A stretch of 49,577 nt of DNA from Prevotellaceae bacterium. Lineage in GTDB: Bacteria; Bacteroidota; Bacteroidia; Bacteroidales; Bacteroidaceae. The DNA lies in NCBI GenBank assembly GCA_029218445.1, contig JAQXRI010000140.1:1-49577 (forward strand), written 5' to 3'. Under the pieces are notes generated by a model. It made no database searches. It was not told the origin of the DNA and saw only the letters and a program-made list of their open reading frames with translations. Shown in pieces: positions 26,069 through 35,747 of this stretch (its first letter is position 1; every line of letters begins with the position of its first letter). The position numbers and the translations under genes were made by a program.

Positions 26069-26605
26069 ATGAAAAAAGAAGTAATAATATCTGGATTTGG
26101 CGGCCAAGGCGTACTCTCAATGGGTAAAATTTTGGCTTATTCCGGACTTATGGAAGGCAAGGAAGTGACATGGATGCCTGCCTATGGTCCTGAACAGCGT
26201 GGTGGTACAGCCAATGTCACAGTAATAATAAGCGACGAGAAAATATCGTCGCCAATACTTAGTTCCTACGATGTGGCCGTGGTGCTCAACCAGCCATCGC
26301 TTGAAAAGTTTGAGCCTAAGGTAAAGCCGGGCGGCATCCTCATCTACGACGGCTACGGCATCTTCAATCCGCCTACACGCAAAGACATCACTGTTTATCG
26401 CATCGATGCCATGGACAAAGCCGCAGAGATGAAAAACGGCAAGGTGTTCAATATGATTGTCCTGGGCGGACTGCTGCAGGCCTGCCCCATCATCAGTTAT
26501 GAAGGCGTGGAAAAGGCTCTCTACAAAACCCTGCCCGAACGCCACCACAGCCTGATACCTCTAAATATGGAGGCGCTGCACGCCGCCACACTCAACAAGA
26601 TGTGA
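26069..26605 (+). CDS. korC: 2-oxoacid:ferredoxin oxidoreductase gamma subunit
   Basis: 178 residues. SGFGGQGVLSMGKILAYSG at the N-terminus and AYGPEQRGGTANVTVIIS are the hallmark glycine-rich and EQRGG motifs of the gamma domain family. It completes the korDABC heterotetramer. It is separated from korB by the repeat element; it may rely on read-through of the hairpin. The 3' end overlaps the convergent cobC gene by 45 bases, with no terminator visible between them. Confidence 0.93.
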   Translation: MKKEVIISGFGGQGVLSMGKILAYSGLMEGKEVTWMPAYGPEQRGGTANVTVIISDEKISSPILSSYDVAVVLNQPSLEKFEPKVKPGGILIYDGYGIFNPPTRKDITVYRIDAMDKAAEMKNGKVFNMIVLGGLLQACPIISYEGVEKALYKTLPERHHSLIPLNMEALHAATLNKM

Positions 26606-27100
26606 GAAACAGTCTTCCTTGGGAAACAACCCGGCATATACGCCGGCACATAGCAATACACCGCCGTGGGCAAATATGGCTACACGGCGGTATTCTTTTT
26701 GCCGCAGTTCGTCAAGGAAATCCGACACGCGTGCATACAGGTCGGGAAAACCCTCGCCGTTGGTTGCCCGCAGGTGCATGTAGTCGTTATACCACATCTG
26801 CAGCGCATCGTCCTTAATGTCGTCATAACGCTGCATCTCCCAATCGCCCATATTCATCTCCTTCAGCCTGTCGTCAACCACAGGCTCGTCAAATCCGCAA
26901 TAGGCGGCCAGCTTTCTTGCCCTCGTCAGTGGCGACGAGAACACCATGTCTGGCATTCCGTCTGCAAAGATGGCGTTGAGATTGCGTTTCGTCGCCTCTG
27001 CCTCTTCTTCAAACGTGTCGGCCACTGGCACGTCGCTCCAGCCATAGCACGTACCCTTAGGTACGCCCACATGCGTGTGTCTTACCATTACAATATCCAT
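26561..27100 (-). CDS. cobC: Alpha-ribazole phosphatase-like histidine phosphatase
   Basis: 179 residues from ATG 27100 (MDIVMVRHTHVG). The phospho-histidine motif is VRHTHV with H8, with a second histidine in IFAHGGVL; TCYGWSDVPVA is typical of the CobC branch. It removes the 5'-phosphate of alpha-ribazole phosphate or of cobalamin phosphate in the last steps of nucleotide-loop assembly. The position downstream of cobUTS on the same strand supports this, although a sensor kinase gene on the opposite strand intervenes. An upstream in-frame ATG at 27121 is rejected because the -7 box at 27130-27137 would leave no leader. The 3' end overlaps korC by 45 bases. Confidence 0.87.
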   Translation of the reverse strand: MDIVMVRHTHVGVPKGTCYGWSDVPVADTFEEEAEATKRNLNAIFADGMPDMVFSSPLTRARKLAAYCGFDEPVVDDRLKEMNMGDWEMQRYDDIKDDALQMWYNDYMHLRATNGEGFPDLYARVSDFLDELRQKEYRRVAIFAHGGVLLCAGVYAGLFPKEDCFSHLVECGGVQRLHI

Positions 27101-27129
27101 AATAATACTATTTAACGTCAATTTTTGTG

Positions 27130-27137
27130 CAAAGATA
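27130..27137 (-). promoter_or_regulatory. -7 box of cobC
   Basis: Minus-strand TATCTTTG, about 30 bases before ATG 27100. It gives cobC a promoter independent of cobUTS. Confidence 0.5.
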
Positions 27138-27201
27138 CAACAAAATGAGGGTAATATGTAAATTTATGGCACATTTTCAATATACTTCTATATATTTTTT
27201 G

Positions 27202-27209
27202 TACCTTTG
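27202..27209 (+). promoter_or_regulatory. -7 box of the sensor kinase gene
   Basis: TACCTTTG followed by CA, a perfect TAnnTTTG match, about 21 bases before ATG 27231. It overlaps an upstream in-frame start at 27207, which is therefore unlikely. Confidence 0.5.
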
Positions 27210-27230
27210 CAGTCAAATGAACCGATTTTT

Positions 27231-29207
27231 ATGAACGCAAATCTGAAACTACTGTTGTTTTGCATTTTTTTCATCATGATTCCGCTGGTGACTTACTCGG
27301 CGGACAACGAAGCGCGGCAATCCGACTCAGTCGCCGATAGTCGCAACAAGACAGATGTTTATGCAGACAACTATATACTTTTCATTACGTCCTATAACCT
27401 CGAAATACGTGGCGTAAGCGAAACGATTACAACGTTCATGCAACACTTCAACGAAGACAATCCCAACATTCAAGTCATTGTTGAGTCGATGAACTACAAC
27501 GGCATGCAGAACATTGAAGAATGGAAAGCACGCATGACAGCCGCACTTGACAAATACTTCTGTAACGACAACAAGCCATTGATGATAGTCATCACAGGAC
27601 GTGAGGCCACCACCATCTATTTGTCGCTCGACGACCCGCGGGCCAAATCTACCCCCATTGTCGTTGGCCGTTGCTCGTCTGACATAGTAACTATTCCCGA
27701 AGGCACCACCGACTTCAGCAGTTGGGAACCGGAATCAAAGAATCTGCGCACCGACTTCCGCCAATTCAACATCGCAGGCGGCATTGTCTCCCACTTCGAT
27801 GTGGGCAAAAACATCGACATGATACGCAAATTCAACCCAAACAACGAAGGAGTAGTGTTCATCACCGACAATTCGCTCGGAGGAGTATCGCTGAAAGCCT
27901 TGTTCCGAAAATATCTCAAACACGACAAATCCTTATACACATACTTTGCCGACGGACGCCGCAGCACCTTTAAGGACTTCATCGATGGTCTTAAATCAAC
28001 ACCAGACAATGTGGCTCTTCTCGTAGGTTCATGGCGTTTCGACCGCGACGAGAATGTAGCCATGAGTACGTCGCCTGCCAAGTTGCGCAGCTTACGCCCC
28101 AATGTACCGGTATTCACCCTAACAGGAGCAGGCATGAACGGTTGGGCTGTTGGCGGCTGCTACCCCGATTTCCAGAATGTCGGCGACAAGCTGGCCGACA
28201 TCTGTTCAGACTACCTGCGCACCAAGGAGCCACAAGGCTTGGTTTACACTTCCAACAGTTTTTATTTCGACTATGAGCGACTGGCTGATGTTGGCATCCT
28301 GAGCGAATCACTGCCTCAAGACTCACGCCTCATCAACGAGCCAAAGTCGTTCTATGAGCGACACTCCGAGGTAATAATCATCGTCATTGTACTCTTCCTC
28401 ATGCTTCTTGTTGGCTTCTCCGTATCAATTTACTACGTAGTGCATCTCAACCGCATGAAGCTAATACTGCAGAAGCAGAGCCACGAGTTGGAAGTGGCCA
28501 AAGACAAGGCCGAGGAAGCCAACCGCATGAAGTCGGCATTCCTTGCAAACATGAGCCATGAAATACGCACTCCACTGAACGCCATCGTCGGCTTCTCCGA
28601 ACTGCTTGTCACTCAGGATGATGCGCTCACTCCCGAGGAAAGGACCCAGTTTAAGGACATAATTAACGAGAACTCTTCACAATTGCTCAACCTTATCAAC
28701 GACGTGCTCGACCTGTCGCGAATAGAAAGCGGAAAGATTGTCATGGAACTTGGAATGTGCGACATCATCAAGCTGTGCCACTCTGTTCTCGAATCGGTTA
28801 AGGTCACCTGCCGCAAGCCCATCGAGTTTGCCTTCCACTGCAACACCAAACATGTATCGTTCAGAACTGACGAGGTGCGCCTGCGTCAAGTGCTTATCAA
28901 CTTGCTCACCAACGCCATCAAGTTCAGCGAGAAAGGTGTCATCTCCATCACTCTCGACATCGACAAGAATGTCAACATCGCCAAGTTTTCAGTCACCGAC
29001 CAGGGCTGTGGCATAAAGAAAGAAGATGCCGACAAGGTGTTTGAACGATTTGTAAAGCTCAACCAGTTCAAGCAGGGCACCGGCTTAGGCCTGCAGATTT
29101 GCCGACAGATAGTGGAACGCCTCGGCGGAAAGATATGGCTCGACACCACCTATACCGATGGCGCCCGCTTCATCTTCATTCACCCCACAAACTGTAAGGC
29201 AACGTAA
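27231..29207 (+). CDS. Sensor histidine kinase with periplasmic substrate-binding-like domain
   Basis: 658 residues from ATG 27231. A signal anchor or signal peptide (about 4-23) precedes a periplasmic domain of about 350 residues with the alternating alpha/beta texture of ABC-type solute-binding proteins ([47 protein letters not shown]). A membrane helix at 380-404 and a coiled coil precede the kinase: H443 in [11 protein letters not shown]561 in [10 protein letters not shown]590-G594 (DQGCG) and GTGLGL 616-621. No receiver domain is fused and no response regulator is nearby. It sits divergently from cobC and convergently to cobS (28-base overlap), inside the cobalamin nucleotide-loop cluster. 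Ligand and partner are unknown. Confidence 0.9.
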   Translation: MNANLKLLLFCIFFIMIPLVTYSADNEARQSDSVADSRNKTDVYADNYILFITSYNLEIRGVSETITTFMQHFNEDNPNIQVIVESMNYNGMQNIEEWKARMTAALDKYFCNDNKPLMIVITGREATTIYLSLDDPRAKSTPIVVGRCSSDIVTIPEGTTDFSSWEPESKNLRTDFRQFNIAGGIVSHFDVGKNIDMIRKFNPNNEGVVFITDNSLGGVSLKALFRKYLKHDKSLYTYFADGRRSTFKDFIDGLKSTPDNVALLVGSWRFDRDENVAMSTSPAKLRSLRPNVPVFTLTGAGMNGWAVGGCYPDFQNVGDKLADICSDYLRTKEPQGLVYTSNSFYFDYERLADVGILSESLPQDSRLINEPKSFYERHSEVIIIVIVLFLMLLVGFSVSIYYVVHLNRMKLILQKQSHELEVAKDKAEEANRMKSAFLANMSHEIRTPLNAIVGFSELLVTQDDALTPEERTQFKDIINENSSQLLNLINDVLDLSRIESGKIVMELGMCDIIKLCHSVLESVKVTCRKPIEFAFHCNTKHVSFRTDEVRLRQVLINLLTNAIKFSEKGVISITLDIDKNVNIAKFSVTDQGCGIKKEDADKVFERFVKLNQFKQGTGLGLQICRQIVERLGGKIWLDTTYTDGARFIFIHPTNCKAT

Positions 29208-29980
29208 AACGACAGTTCAACAAGCAGGAACAATGCTCCGCAGCAATCGCCGGTATATCCTTGGAGCTTGCGGTTCATCATCATGTACAGGCCATAGAAG
29301 CAAAGGCATGGTATCGACACCACTATCTCCAGCCTTCCCACAGGTATGCCAAACTGTGTGACCATCAACCATCCCAATGCCGCCATCGGCAATAGCCCTA
29401 ATAGGGCCATCCTTATGCCTGCCGCCATGCCATATTTCACATACACTGTCTTCGCTTTGGCTTCCTCTTCATTTCTGGCATAGGGCAAAAACATTATAAT
29501 CTGCGCACTTATCATTTTGCAGAAAGGGTCGGCTGCTGCCATGGTCACAGCAAGCAACTTAGGCTCAACCCCCGACATGCTTGCAACGAGCAGTGCCAGA
29601 TACATCACCAGTCCCAGCACGCCATAAGTACCTATACGAGAGTCCTTCATTATATCAAGTATTCGACTGCGACTGTTGCCGCCGCCAAAACCATCGAAGA
29701 AGTCGGTCAATCCGTCCTCGTGAAGTGCCCCCGTCATCAGCATTCTCACTGCCAGAGCAAGCATTATGGCTAAGGTAGCGCTCGTGTATTGGCTTGCCAC
29801 CCAAACTGTTATTCCCATAGCTCCACCCGTTATCCAGCCTGCCAATGGCCAATATTCCACCACATGCGAATAGCACTGCTTCGGAGGTTCATACATTCGC
29901 CAGAAAGGCAGCCTCGTAAAGAATATCAACGCGGCGTATGCCGTCTGCCACCACTTGCTGTTGTCAATCGATACTCTCAT
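29180..29980 (-). CDS. cobS: Adenosylcobinamide-GDP ribazoletransferase (cobalamin synthase)
   Basis: 266 residues, very hydrophobic with about six membrane segments. The diagnostic [17 protein letters not shown] near residues 85-105 carries the acidic, metal-binding residues of the CobS family. It joins adenosylcobinamide-GDP to alpha-ribazole (phosphate) at the inner membrane. The ATG at 29980 shares one base with the cobT stop (TGATG), showing tight coupling. The 3' end overlaps the convergent sensor kinase gene by 28 bases. Confidence 0.95.
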   Translation of the reverse strand: MRVSIDNSKWWQTAYAALIFFTRLPFWRMYEPPKQCYSHVVEYWPLAGWITGGAMGITVWVASQYTSATLAIMLALAVRMLMTGALHEDGLTDFFDGFGGGNSRSRILDIMKDSRIGTYGVLGLVMYLALLVASMSGVEPKLLAVTMAAADPFCKMISAQIIMFLPYARNEEEAKAKTVYVKYGMAAGIRMALLGLLPMAALGWLMVTQFGIPVGRLEIVVSIPCLCFYGLYMMMNRKLQGYTGDCCGALFLLVELSFYVALQFVG

Positions 29981-31029
29981 CAAAAATACTTTGTTATTTT
30001 CGCATTGTCGAAATTGTTCATCTCACGAACCATGCGCACTGCACTCTCAATAATGGCGTAAGAGCACAACGCACCAGTGCCCTCGCCTAAACGAAGGCCG
30101 AGGCTCAGCAGCGGACGGGCACCCATGGCCTTCAACATCCTTGCATGGCCACTCTCGTCACCTTGATGGCCAAACACCATGTAGTCGAACGCCGAAGGAT
30201 ATAGTCTGACGGCGGCAAGGGCACAAGCCGACATTATGAATCCGTCAACCATAACCGTAATCTTCCTTTCAGCTCCCCTTAGCATGGCACCAATTGCGGC
30301 CACCATCTCAAAACCGCCAAAGTAGCGAATGGCATCTTCCGTTGCGGCATCGTCGCCCATTAACTTATGAAACTGTTCAACCGAACGTTTAAGCACGTCA
30401 TACTTGTGACGTATTCCCTCACTGTTAAGTCCTGCCCCGGCTCCAACACATTCATCTAAGGGAATATTCTCCATCAAACTCATCCAGATGCTCGAAGGCG
30501 AGGTGTTTGCAATGCCCATCTCGCCTATGCATATTATGTTTGAGCCTTCTTCAATACACTCGTCAACGAGTTCCGCACCTGTTGCCAATGCCATGTCCAT
30601 TTGTTCGGCAGTCATGGCAGGTTCATATAGGAAGTTGGCTGTGCCGTTGGCAATTTTCATGTTTCTTACTCCCTCAACAGCACTCAAGTCGTAATCAACG
30701 CCAACATCAACAATTTTCAAAGTAAACTTATGCTGACGGCAGAACATGTTCACTCCGCCTCCACCTTTAGTGAAGTTTATCATTTGCTGCCATGTCACCT
30801 CGCGTGGCGACACGCTCACTCCTTCGCGTTCCACACCGTGGTCGGCACCCAAAAGCAGGTGACAGGGGTGGGACAGTACAGGTTCGGTTGTTTGCTGTAT
30901 CATGCACAGCTGCATGGCAAGTTCCTCAAGTCGTCCAAGCGAGCCTTTCGGTTTGTTCAAGTTGTCAATCTTTGCCTGTATAGTCTGGCGTAAGTCCTCC
31001 TTTGGTCGTTGTATGTCAAACTTCCTCAT
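29980..31029 (-). CDS. cobT: Nicotinate-nucleotide--dimethylbenzimidazole phosphoribosyltransferase
   Basis: 349 residues. LLLGADHGVEREGVSVSP lies near the N-terminus, GIANTSPSS in the middle, and LGLRLGEGTGA carries the catalytic glutamate near the end. It transfers ribose phosphate from nicotinate mononucleotide to the lower-ligand base, forming alpha-ribazole phosphate. It is the second gene of cobU-cobT-cobS on the minus strand, 21 bases after cobU. Which lower ligand is used cannot be read from the sequence. Confidence 0.96.
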   Translation of the reverse strand: MRKFDIQRPKEDLRQTIQAKIDNLNKPKGSLGRLEELAMQLCMIQQTTEPVLSHPCHLLLGADHGVEREGVSVSPREVTWQQMINFTKGGGGVNMFCRQHKFTLKIVDVGVDYDLSAVEGVRNMKIANGTANFLYEPAMTAEQMDMALATGAELVDECIEEGSNIICIGEMGIANTSPSSIWMSLMENIPLDECVGAGAGLNSEGIRHKYDVLKRSVEQFHKLMGDDAATEDAIRYFGGFEMVAAIGAMLRGAERKITVMVDGFIMSACALAAVRLYPSAFDYMVFGHQGDESGHARMLKAMGARPLLSLGLRLGEGTGALCSYAIIESAVRMVREMNNFDNAKITKYF

Positions 31030-31050
31030 AAAACTTTATTTTTCAGTTCT

Positions 31051-31581
31051 TTAATTCTTTATTCTCACCGCTATTCCACTCACCATGAGTATCACTTCAT
31101 CGGCCTTTGAGGCCACATACTGGTTCATCCAACCCTCCAAATCGGTAAACCTGCGTTGTATGGCATTCTCGCTTACACCACCACTCCCTATCTCGTTGGT
31201 CACGAAAATGAAAGTAGCGTCCTGATTGGTAAAGCTGTCAAACTCGGCCTTCAGCTGCTCCAAAGCCTCGTCAACGGTAGGCTGTTCCCATTCCGTCTTT
31301 TCCCTTGAAAAGAAGAAGTTGGTACACCAGAGCGTGATGCAGTCAACTACAACTACCCTTCCCCTCAGGTTGTGCTTGCTCAGCCATTTTTCCTCTTCAA
31401 TGTTTGTCCACTGCGGTCCACGACGCTGCTGGTGTATCTTCACCCGGCGTCTGAACTCCTCGTCCCAAATGTGGGCAGTGGCAAGATACACGGGGTTGTC
31501 GCTAAGTTCCAATGCCATGCTCTCAGCCTTTTGGCTCTTTCCCGAGCGCTGTCCCCCGGTAATAAGTATGATGCGTTTCAT
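31051..31581 (-). CDS. cobU: Adenosylcobinamide kinase / adenosylcobinamide-phosphate guanylyltransferase
   Basis: 176 residues. ITGGQRSGKSQKAESMAL contains the Walker A loop, followed by LATAHIWDEEFRRRVKIHQQ, with the histidine position that is guanylylated in CobU, and VVDCITLWCTN. It phosphorylates adenosylcobinamide and then adds GMP. It is the first gene of cobUTS. No cobalamin riboswitch is visible in the roughly 90 bases before its start, where the rpsA terminator lies, so its promoter is unclear. Read-through from rpsA is possible. Confidence 0.95.
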   Translation of the reverse strand: MKRIILITGGQRSGKSQKAESMALELSDNPVYLATAHIWDEEFRRRVKIHQQRRGPQWTNIEEEKWLSKHNLRGRVVVVDCITLWCTNFFFSREKTEWEQPTVDEALEQLKAEFDSFTNQDATFIFVTNEIGSGGVSENAIQRRFTDLEGWMNQYVASKADEVILMVSGIAVRIKN

Positions 31582-31603
31582 TGCTGTTATTGGTGTTTAA
31601 ACA

Positions 31604-31639
31604 AACATGCCGGAACCACTTGACGAGTTCCGGCATGTT
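31604..31639 (-). terminator. Terminator of rpsA
   Basis: AACATGCCGGAAC (31604-31616) pairs perfectly with GTTCCGGCATGTT (31627-31639), 13 bp stem with a 10-base loop, and on the minus strand a short T-rich tract follows. It lies 36 bases past the rpsA stop and 23 bases before the cobU start. Confidence 0.8.
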
Positions 31640-31674
31640 CACTTAAATAAATTTATGATTACCTTGCTAAAAGA

Positions 31675-33456
31675 TTATTCACCCTTTTCCATCTGAGCCT
31701 TCAACTGAGCGAGCACGTCGATGTCGCCGAGAGTTGTAGCAGCTGGCTGGTTTTCAATCTTAATAGTATCTTCCTTCTTGCTTGCACGAGCAGCCTTCTT
31801 GGCAGCCTTCTTCTCCTCACGCTGAGCGTCCTCGAATGTACGGCTGTGAGAAAGGATGATGCGCTTGCTGTCCTTGTTGAACTCGATAACCTTGAATGGC
31901 AGAGTCTCGCCAAGAGTAGCCTGTGTGCCGTCCTCCTTAACAAGGTGCTTAGGAGTAGCAAAGCCCTCAACGCCCTTCTCAAGCGATACTACAGCGCCCT
32001 TCTCAAGCATCTCGATAATCTTGCCCTCGTGGATGCTGCCAACGGTGTATGTTGCCTCGAACTGATCCCATGGGTTGTCTTCGAGCTGCTTGTGGCCGAG
32101 GCTCAAACGACGGTTCTCCTTGTCGATGTCGAGCACCATAACGTCGATGTCGGCACCAGCCTGTGTGAACTCTGATGGGTGCTTAACCTTCTTGGTCCAA
32201 GAGAGGTCAGAAATGTGAATCAGACCGTCAACACCTTCCTCAAGCTCAACGAATACGCCAAAGTTGGTGAAGTTGCGAACCTTTGCAGTGTGCTTGCTGC
32301 CAACAGGATACTTAACCTCGATGGCCTCCCATGGGTCCTCACGCAGCTGCTTGATGCCAAGGCTCATCTTGCGCTCCTCGCGGTCGAGTGTCAGGATGAC
32401 AGCCTCTACCTCGTCGCCAACGTTCAGGAACTCCTGAGCTGAACGCAGGTGCTGGCTCCACGACATCTCTGAAACGTGAATCAAGCCTTCTACACCTGGC
32501 TGAATCTCTACGAATGCACCATAGTCGGCAATAACGACTACCTTGCCCTTTACGCGGTCGCCAACCTTGAGCTCTGCGTCGAGAGCATCCCATGGATGTG
32601 GAGTAAGCTGCTTCAGACCGAGAGCAATGCGGTTCTTCTCGTCGTTGAAGTCGAGGATCACCACGTTGATCTTCTGGTCGAGTTCAACCACCTTGTGTGG
32701 ATCATCTACGCGGCCCCAAGAGAGGTCGGTGATATGGATGAGTCCGTCAACACCGCCGAGGTCAACGAATACGCCGTAAGAAGTGATGTTCTTGACAGTA
32801 CCCTCAAGTATCTGTCCCTTCTCCAGCTTGCCGATAATCTCCTTCTTCTGTGCTTCAAGCTCCTGCTCGATGAGAGCCTTGTGCGAAACAACAACGTTGC
32901 GGTATTCCTGGTTGATTTTTACAACCTTGAACTCCATTGTCTTGCCTACGAACTGGTCGTAGTCACGTATTGGGTGAACGTCAATCTGGCTGCCAGGCAA
33001 GAATGCCTCGATGCCGAATACGTCAACAATCATACCACCCTTAGTGCGGCACTTGATGTAACCCTGGATAACCTCCTGGTTGTCGAGGGCTGCATTGACG
33101 CGCTCCCAACTCTTGCTGAGGCGTGCCTTCTTGTGTGAAAGAATCAGCTGACCCTTTCTGTCTTCCTGATTTTCTACGTAAACCTCTACCTTGTCGCCTA
33201 CCTTAAGGTCTGGGTTGTAGCGGAATTCGCTTGCAGGGATGATACCATCGCTCTTATAGCCGATGTTTACGATAACCTCTTTCTTGTCGCAAGAGATTAC
33301 TGTACCCTCGGTCACCTGATGCTCGCTGACCTTGTTGAGGGTTTCGTTGTAAGCTTTGTCAAGCTCTTCTTTGCTGACGTTGGCAGCAGAGCCATTTTCA
33401 AACTCGTCCCAATTGAAGTCGTCCAATGGCTTGACGTTTTTTGTTAATTCTGACAT
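31675..33456 (-). CDS. rpsA: 30S ribosomal protein S1
   Basis: 593 residues with six S1 RNA-binding domains, recognisable as repeated blocks: GTVISCDKKEVIVNIG, GYIKCRTKGGMIVDVFG, GTVKNITSYGVFVDLG, GKVVVIADYGAFVEIQ, AKVRNFTNFGVFVELEE and GKIIEMLEKGAVVSLEK. The C-terminal tail is Lys/Ala-rich. S1 binds mRNA leaders and recruits them to the 30S subunit, which matters in a lineage with little Shine-Dalgarno use. It is transcribed alone from a promoter near 33550 with a leader of about 85 bases, and is followed by a strong terminator. Confidence 0.97.
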   Translation of the reverse strand: MSELTKNVKPLDDFNWDEFENGSAANVSKEELDKAYNETLNKVSEHQVTEGTVISCDKKEVIVNIGYKSDGIIPASEFRYNPDLKVGDKVEVYVENQEDRKGQLILSHKKARLSKSWERVNAALDNQEVIQGYIKCRTKGGMIVDVFGIEAFLPGSQIDVHPIRDYDQFVGKTMEFKVVKINQEYRNVVVSHKALIEQELEAQKKEIIGKLEKGQILEGTVKNITSYGVFVDLGGVDGLIHITDLSWGRVDDPHKVVELDQKINVVILDFNDEKNRIALGLKQLTPHPWDALDAELKVGDRVKGKVVVIADYGAFVEIQPGVEGLIHVSEMSWSQHLRSAQEFLNVGDEVEAVILTLDREERKMSLGIKQLREDPWEAIEVKYPVGSKHTAKVRNFTNFGVFVELEEGVDGLIHISDLSWTKKVKHPSEFTQAGADIDVMVLDIDKENRRLSLGHKQLEDNPWDQFEATYTVGSIHEGKIIEMLEKGAVVSLEKGVEGFATPKHLVKEDGTQATLGETLPFKVIEFNKDSKRIILSHSRTFEDAQREEKKAAKKAARASKKEDTIKIENQPAATTLGDIDVLAQLKAQMEKGE

Positions 33457-33547
33457 AATTAAATTTAAATTGTTTTTTTACGAATAAAGTTAGACTTTAT
33501 GTTACCTGTTTTGTCGGTCAATGACCAACTTTTTTCAAAATCGGCTG

Positions 33548-33555
33548 CAAAGGTA
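33548..33555 (-). promoter_or_regulatory. -7 box of rpsA
   Basis: Minus-strand TACCTTTG with GCA following. The leader of about 85 bases contains two small palindromes: one around 33485-33501 (ATAAAGT/ACTTTAT) and GGTCAATGACC at about 33517-33527. In other bacteria S1 represses its own mRNA; whether these structures do so is unknown. Confidence 0.45.
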
Positions 33556-33637
33556 CTGATTTTCATTCAGATAAGAACCACCAAACCCAACTTATTTCCT
33601 TAGTTTTAATTATTTTTAACTTACAGCCTTGCTTCTG

Positions 33638-34579
33638 TCATCTCTCTGCCCTCATGGGATTCTCAAGAAAATCCTTATAGGCGAGGCGGATGCCATCTTC
33701 AAGTTCGGTTTTATAGGTCCAACCCAGACGTGTGGCTTTCGACACGTCGAGGAGTTTGCGGGGAGTGCCGTTTGGACGGGTTGTGTCCCACTTTATCTCG
33801 CCTTCATATCCCACCACTTTTGCCACCAGTTCGGTAAGGGCCTTGATGGTAAGCTCCTTGCCGGTGCCGGCATTGACGGTTTCGTTGCCGCTATAGTTGT
33901 TCATAAGGAACACGCAAAGGTTGGCAAGGTCGTCAACATACAGGAATTCGCGCAGCGGACTGCCGTCGCCCCAACAAGTCACCTCAGTCAGTCCAGCCTC
34001 TTTGGCCTCGTGGAAGCGACGGATAAGGGCGGGAAGCACATGGCTGTGCTCAGGATGATAGTTGTCGTTGGGACCGTAGAGATTGGTGGGCATCACGCTG
34101 ATATAGTCGGTGCCGTACTGGCGGTTGAGATACTCGCAGTATTTCAATCCGCTTATCTTGGCAAGGGCGTATGCCTCGTTGGTCTGCTCAAGTTCTGACG
34201 TCAGCAGGCATGACTCAGGCATGGGCTGTGGAGCCATGCGAGGATATATGCACGAAGAGCCAAGAAACTCCAACTTCTTGCATCCATTTTTCCATGCGCT
34301 GTGGATGACGTTCATTTCCAGTGTCATGTTGTCGTACATGAAATCGGCCAAAGCCGACTGGTTTGCAATGATGCCGCCCACCTTGGCGGCGGCCAGGAAC
34401 ACATATTCGGGTTTTTCCTCTGCAAAGAACTTCTCCACCTCGTCCTGACGAGTAAGGTCAAGTTCCTTATGAGTGCGTGTTATGATGTTGGTGTAGCCCT
34501 GTCGCTGCAATTCCCTTACTATGGCACTGCCTACCATTCCACGATGGCCTGCAACGAATATCTTTGAATCTTTTTCCAT
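33638..34579 (-). CDS. fcl: GDP-L-fucose synthase
   Basis: 313 residues of the extended short-chain dehydrogenase family. The NADP-binding GHRGMVGSAIVREL is at the N-terminus, the catalytic Ser is in FLGSSCIYP, and Tyr-Lys is in EAYALAKISG. It epimerises and reduces GDP-4-keto-6-deoxymannose to GDP-L-fucose with NADPH. It is the last gene of manC-gmd-fcl, 38 bases after gmd. I find no clear terminator before the rpsA promoter. No fucosyltransferase or capsule gene is adjacent, so the product presumably serves glycans encoded elsewhere. Confidence 0.95.
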   Translation of the reverse strand: MEKDSKIFVAGHRGMVGSAIVRELQRQGYTNIITRTHKELDLTRQDEVEKFFAEEKPEYVFLAAAKVGGIIANQSALADFMYDNMTLEMNVIHSAWKNGCKKLEFLGSSCIYPRMAPQPMPESCLLTSELEQTNEAYALAKISGLKYCEYLNRQYGTDYISVMPTNLYGPNDNYHPEHSHVLPALIRRFHEAKEAGLTEVTCWGDGSPLREFLYVDDLANLCVFLMNNYSGNETVNAGTGKELTIKALTELVAKVVGYEGEIKWDTTRPNGTPRKLLDVSKATRLGWTYKTELEDGIRLAYKDFLENPMRAER

Positions 34580-34617
34580 TATTATTATTAATAAGGTGTC
34601 GTGGAGTTAAGACACAA

Positions 34618-35706
34618 CTATTTTACTATTCCCTTTTCCAAATACTCAGCCAGGTTCATTCGTACATGGTCGGAAGCACACTCGACGGCCACCTTAGCCA
34701 TGTCGCTTTCCACCATTATCTTTACAAGCTGCTCGAAGCTGGTTTTCGATGGGTTCCAACCCAGTTCTCTACGTGCTTTGGTAGGGTCGCCCCAAAGGTT
34801 GACCACGTCGGTGGGACGATAGAAGTCCTTGCTGACGGCCACGAGTGTGCGGCCCGTTTTTACGTCGATGCCCTTCTCGTTTACGCCTTCACCTTCCCAA
34901 CGCAGCTCGATGCCAACATACTTAAATGCCAAGGTGGCAAACTCGCGTACTGTATGCTGAACGCCGGTGGCAATGACGAAGTCTTCTGGGGTTGAGTGCT
35001 GAAGTATCAGCCACATGCACTCTACATAGTCTTTGGCATAGCCCCAGTCGCGCAGCGAGTCGAGGTTGCCCAAGTAGAGGCAGTCCTGCTTGCCCTGTGC
35101 AATGCGTGCAGCGGCGAGAGTTATCTTGCGCGTTACGAAGGTCTCGCCACGGCGTTCGCTCTCGTGGTTGAACAATATGCCCGAACAGCAAAACATGTTG
35201 TATGCCTCACGGTATTCCTTCACTATCCAGTAGCCATAGAGCTTGGCCACGGCGTATGGACTGTAGGGGTGGAACGGTGTCTTCTCGTTTTGAGGCACTT
35301 CCTCCACCTTTCCGTAAAGCTCGGAGGTGGAAGCCTGATATATACGACACGTATCCTTCAGACCAAGCTGACGCACGGCTTCAAGCACGCGCAGCACGCC
35401 AGTGGCATCGACGTCGGCCGTAAACTCCGGCGAGTCGAAGCTGACCTGCACATGACTCTGCGCAGCCAGATTATATATTTCGTCGGGACGCACCTTGCCT
35501 ATCACGCCCAGTATGCTCATCGAGTCGCCAAGGTCGGCATAGTGGAGATGGAAATTCTGACGACCTTCGAGATGTGCGATGCGCTCGCGGTAGTCAACTG
35601 ACGAACGGCGGATGGTGCCATGCACGTCATATCCTTTTTCCAACAAAAACTCTGCCAAATAAGAACCGTCTTGGCCGGTGATGCCTGTTATCAATGCTTT
35701 TTTCAT
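34618..35706 (-). CDS. gmd: GDP-mannose 4,6-dehydratase
   Basis: 362 residues. [19 protein letters not shown] is the Rossmann NADP loop, the catalytic Thr/Ser region is [13 protein letters not shown], and [15 protein letters not shown] holds the Tyr-Lys pair. It converts GDP-D-mannose to GDP-4-keto-6-deoxymannose, the substrate of fcl. It lies 41 bases after manC. Confidence 0.96.
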   Translation of the reverse strand: MKKALITGITGQDGSYLAEFLLEKGYDVHGTIRRSSVDYRERIAHLEGRQNFHLHYADLGDSMSILGVIGKVRPDEIYNLAAQSHVQVSFDSPEFTADVDATGVLRVLEAVRQLGLKDTCRIYQASTSELYGKVEEVPQNEKTPFHPYSPYAVAKLYGYWIVKEYREAYNMFCCSGILFNHESERRGETFVTRKITLAAARIAQGKQDCLYLGNLDSLRDWGYAKDYVECMWLILQHSTPEDFVIATGVQHTVREFATLAFKYVGIELRWEGEGVNEKGIDVKTGRTLVAVSKDFYRPTDVVNLWGDPTKARRELGWNPSKTSFEQLVKIMVESDMAKVAVECASDHVRMNLAEYLEKGIVK

Positions 35707-35747
35707 ATATTGTGTAATTTTTTTAAAATCTATTCAGTGTTGTTACA

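Noticed and set aside
33629..34198. Plus-strand open frame near the end of fcl
   Set aside because: It is the complement of fcl and shows no domain; fcl is clear by NADP and Tyr-Lys motifs.
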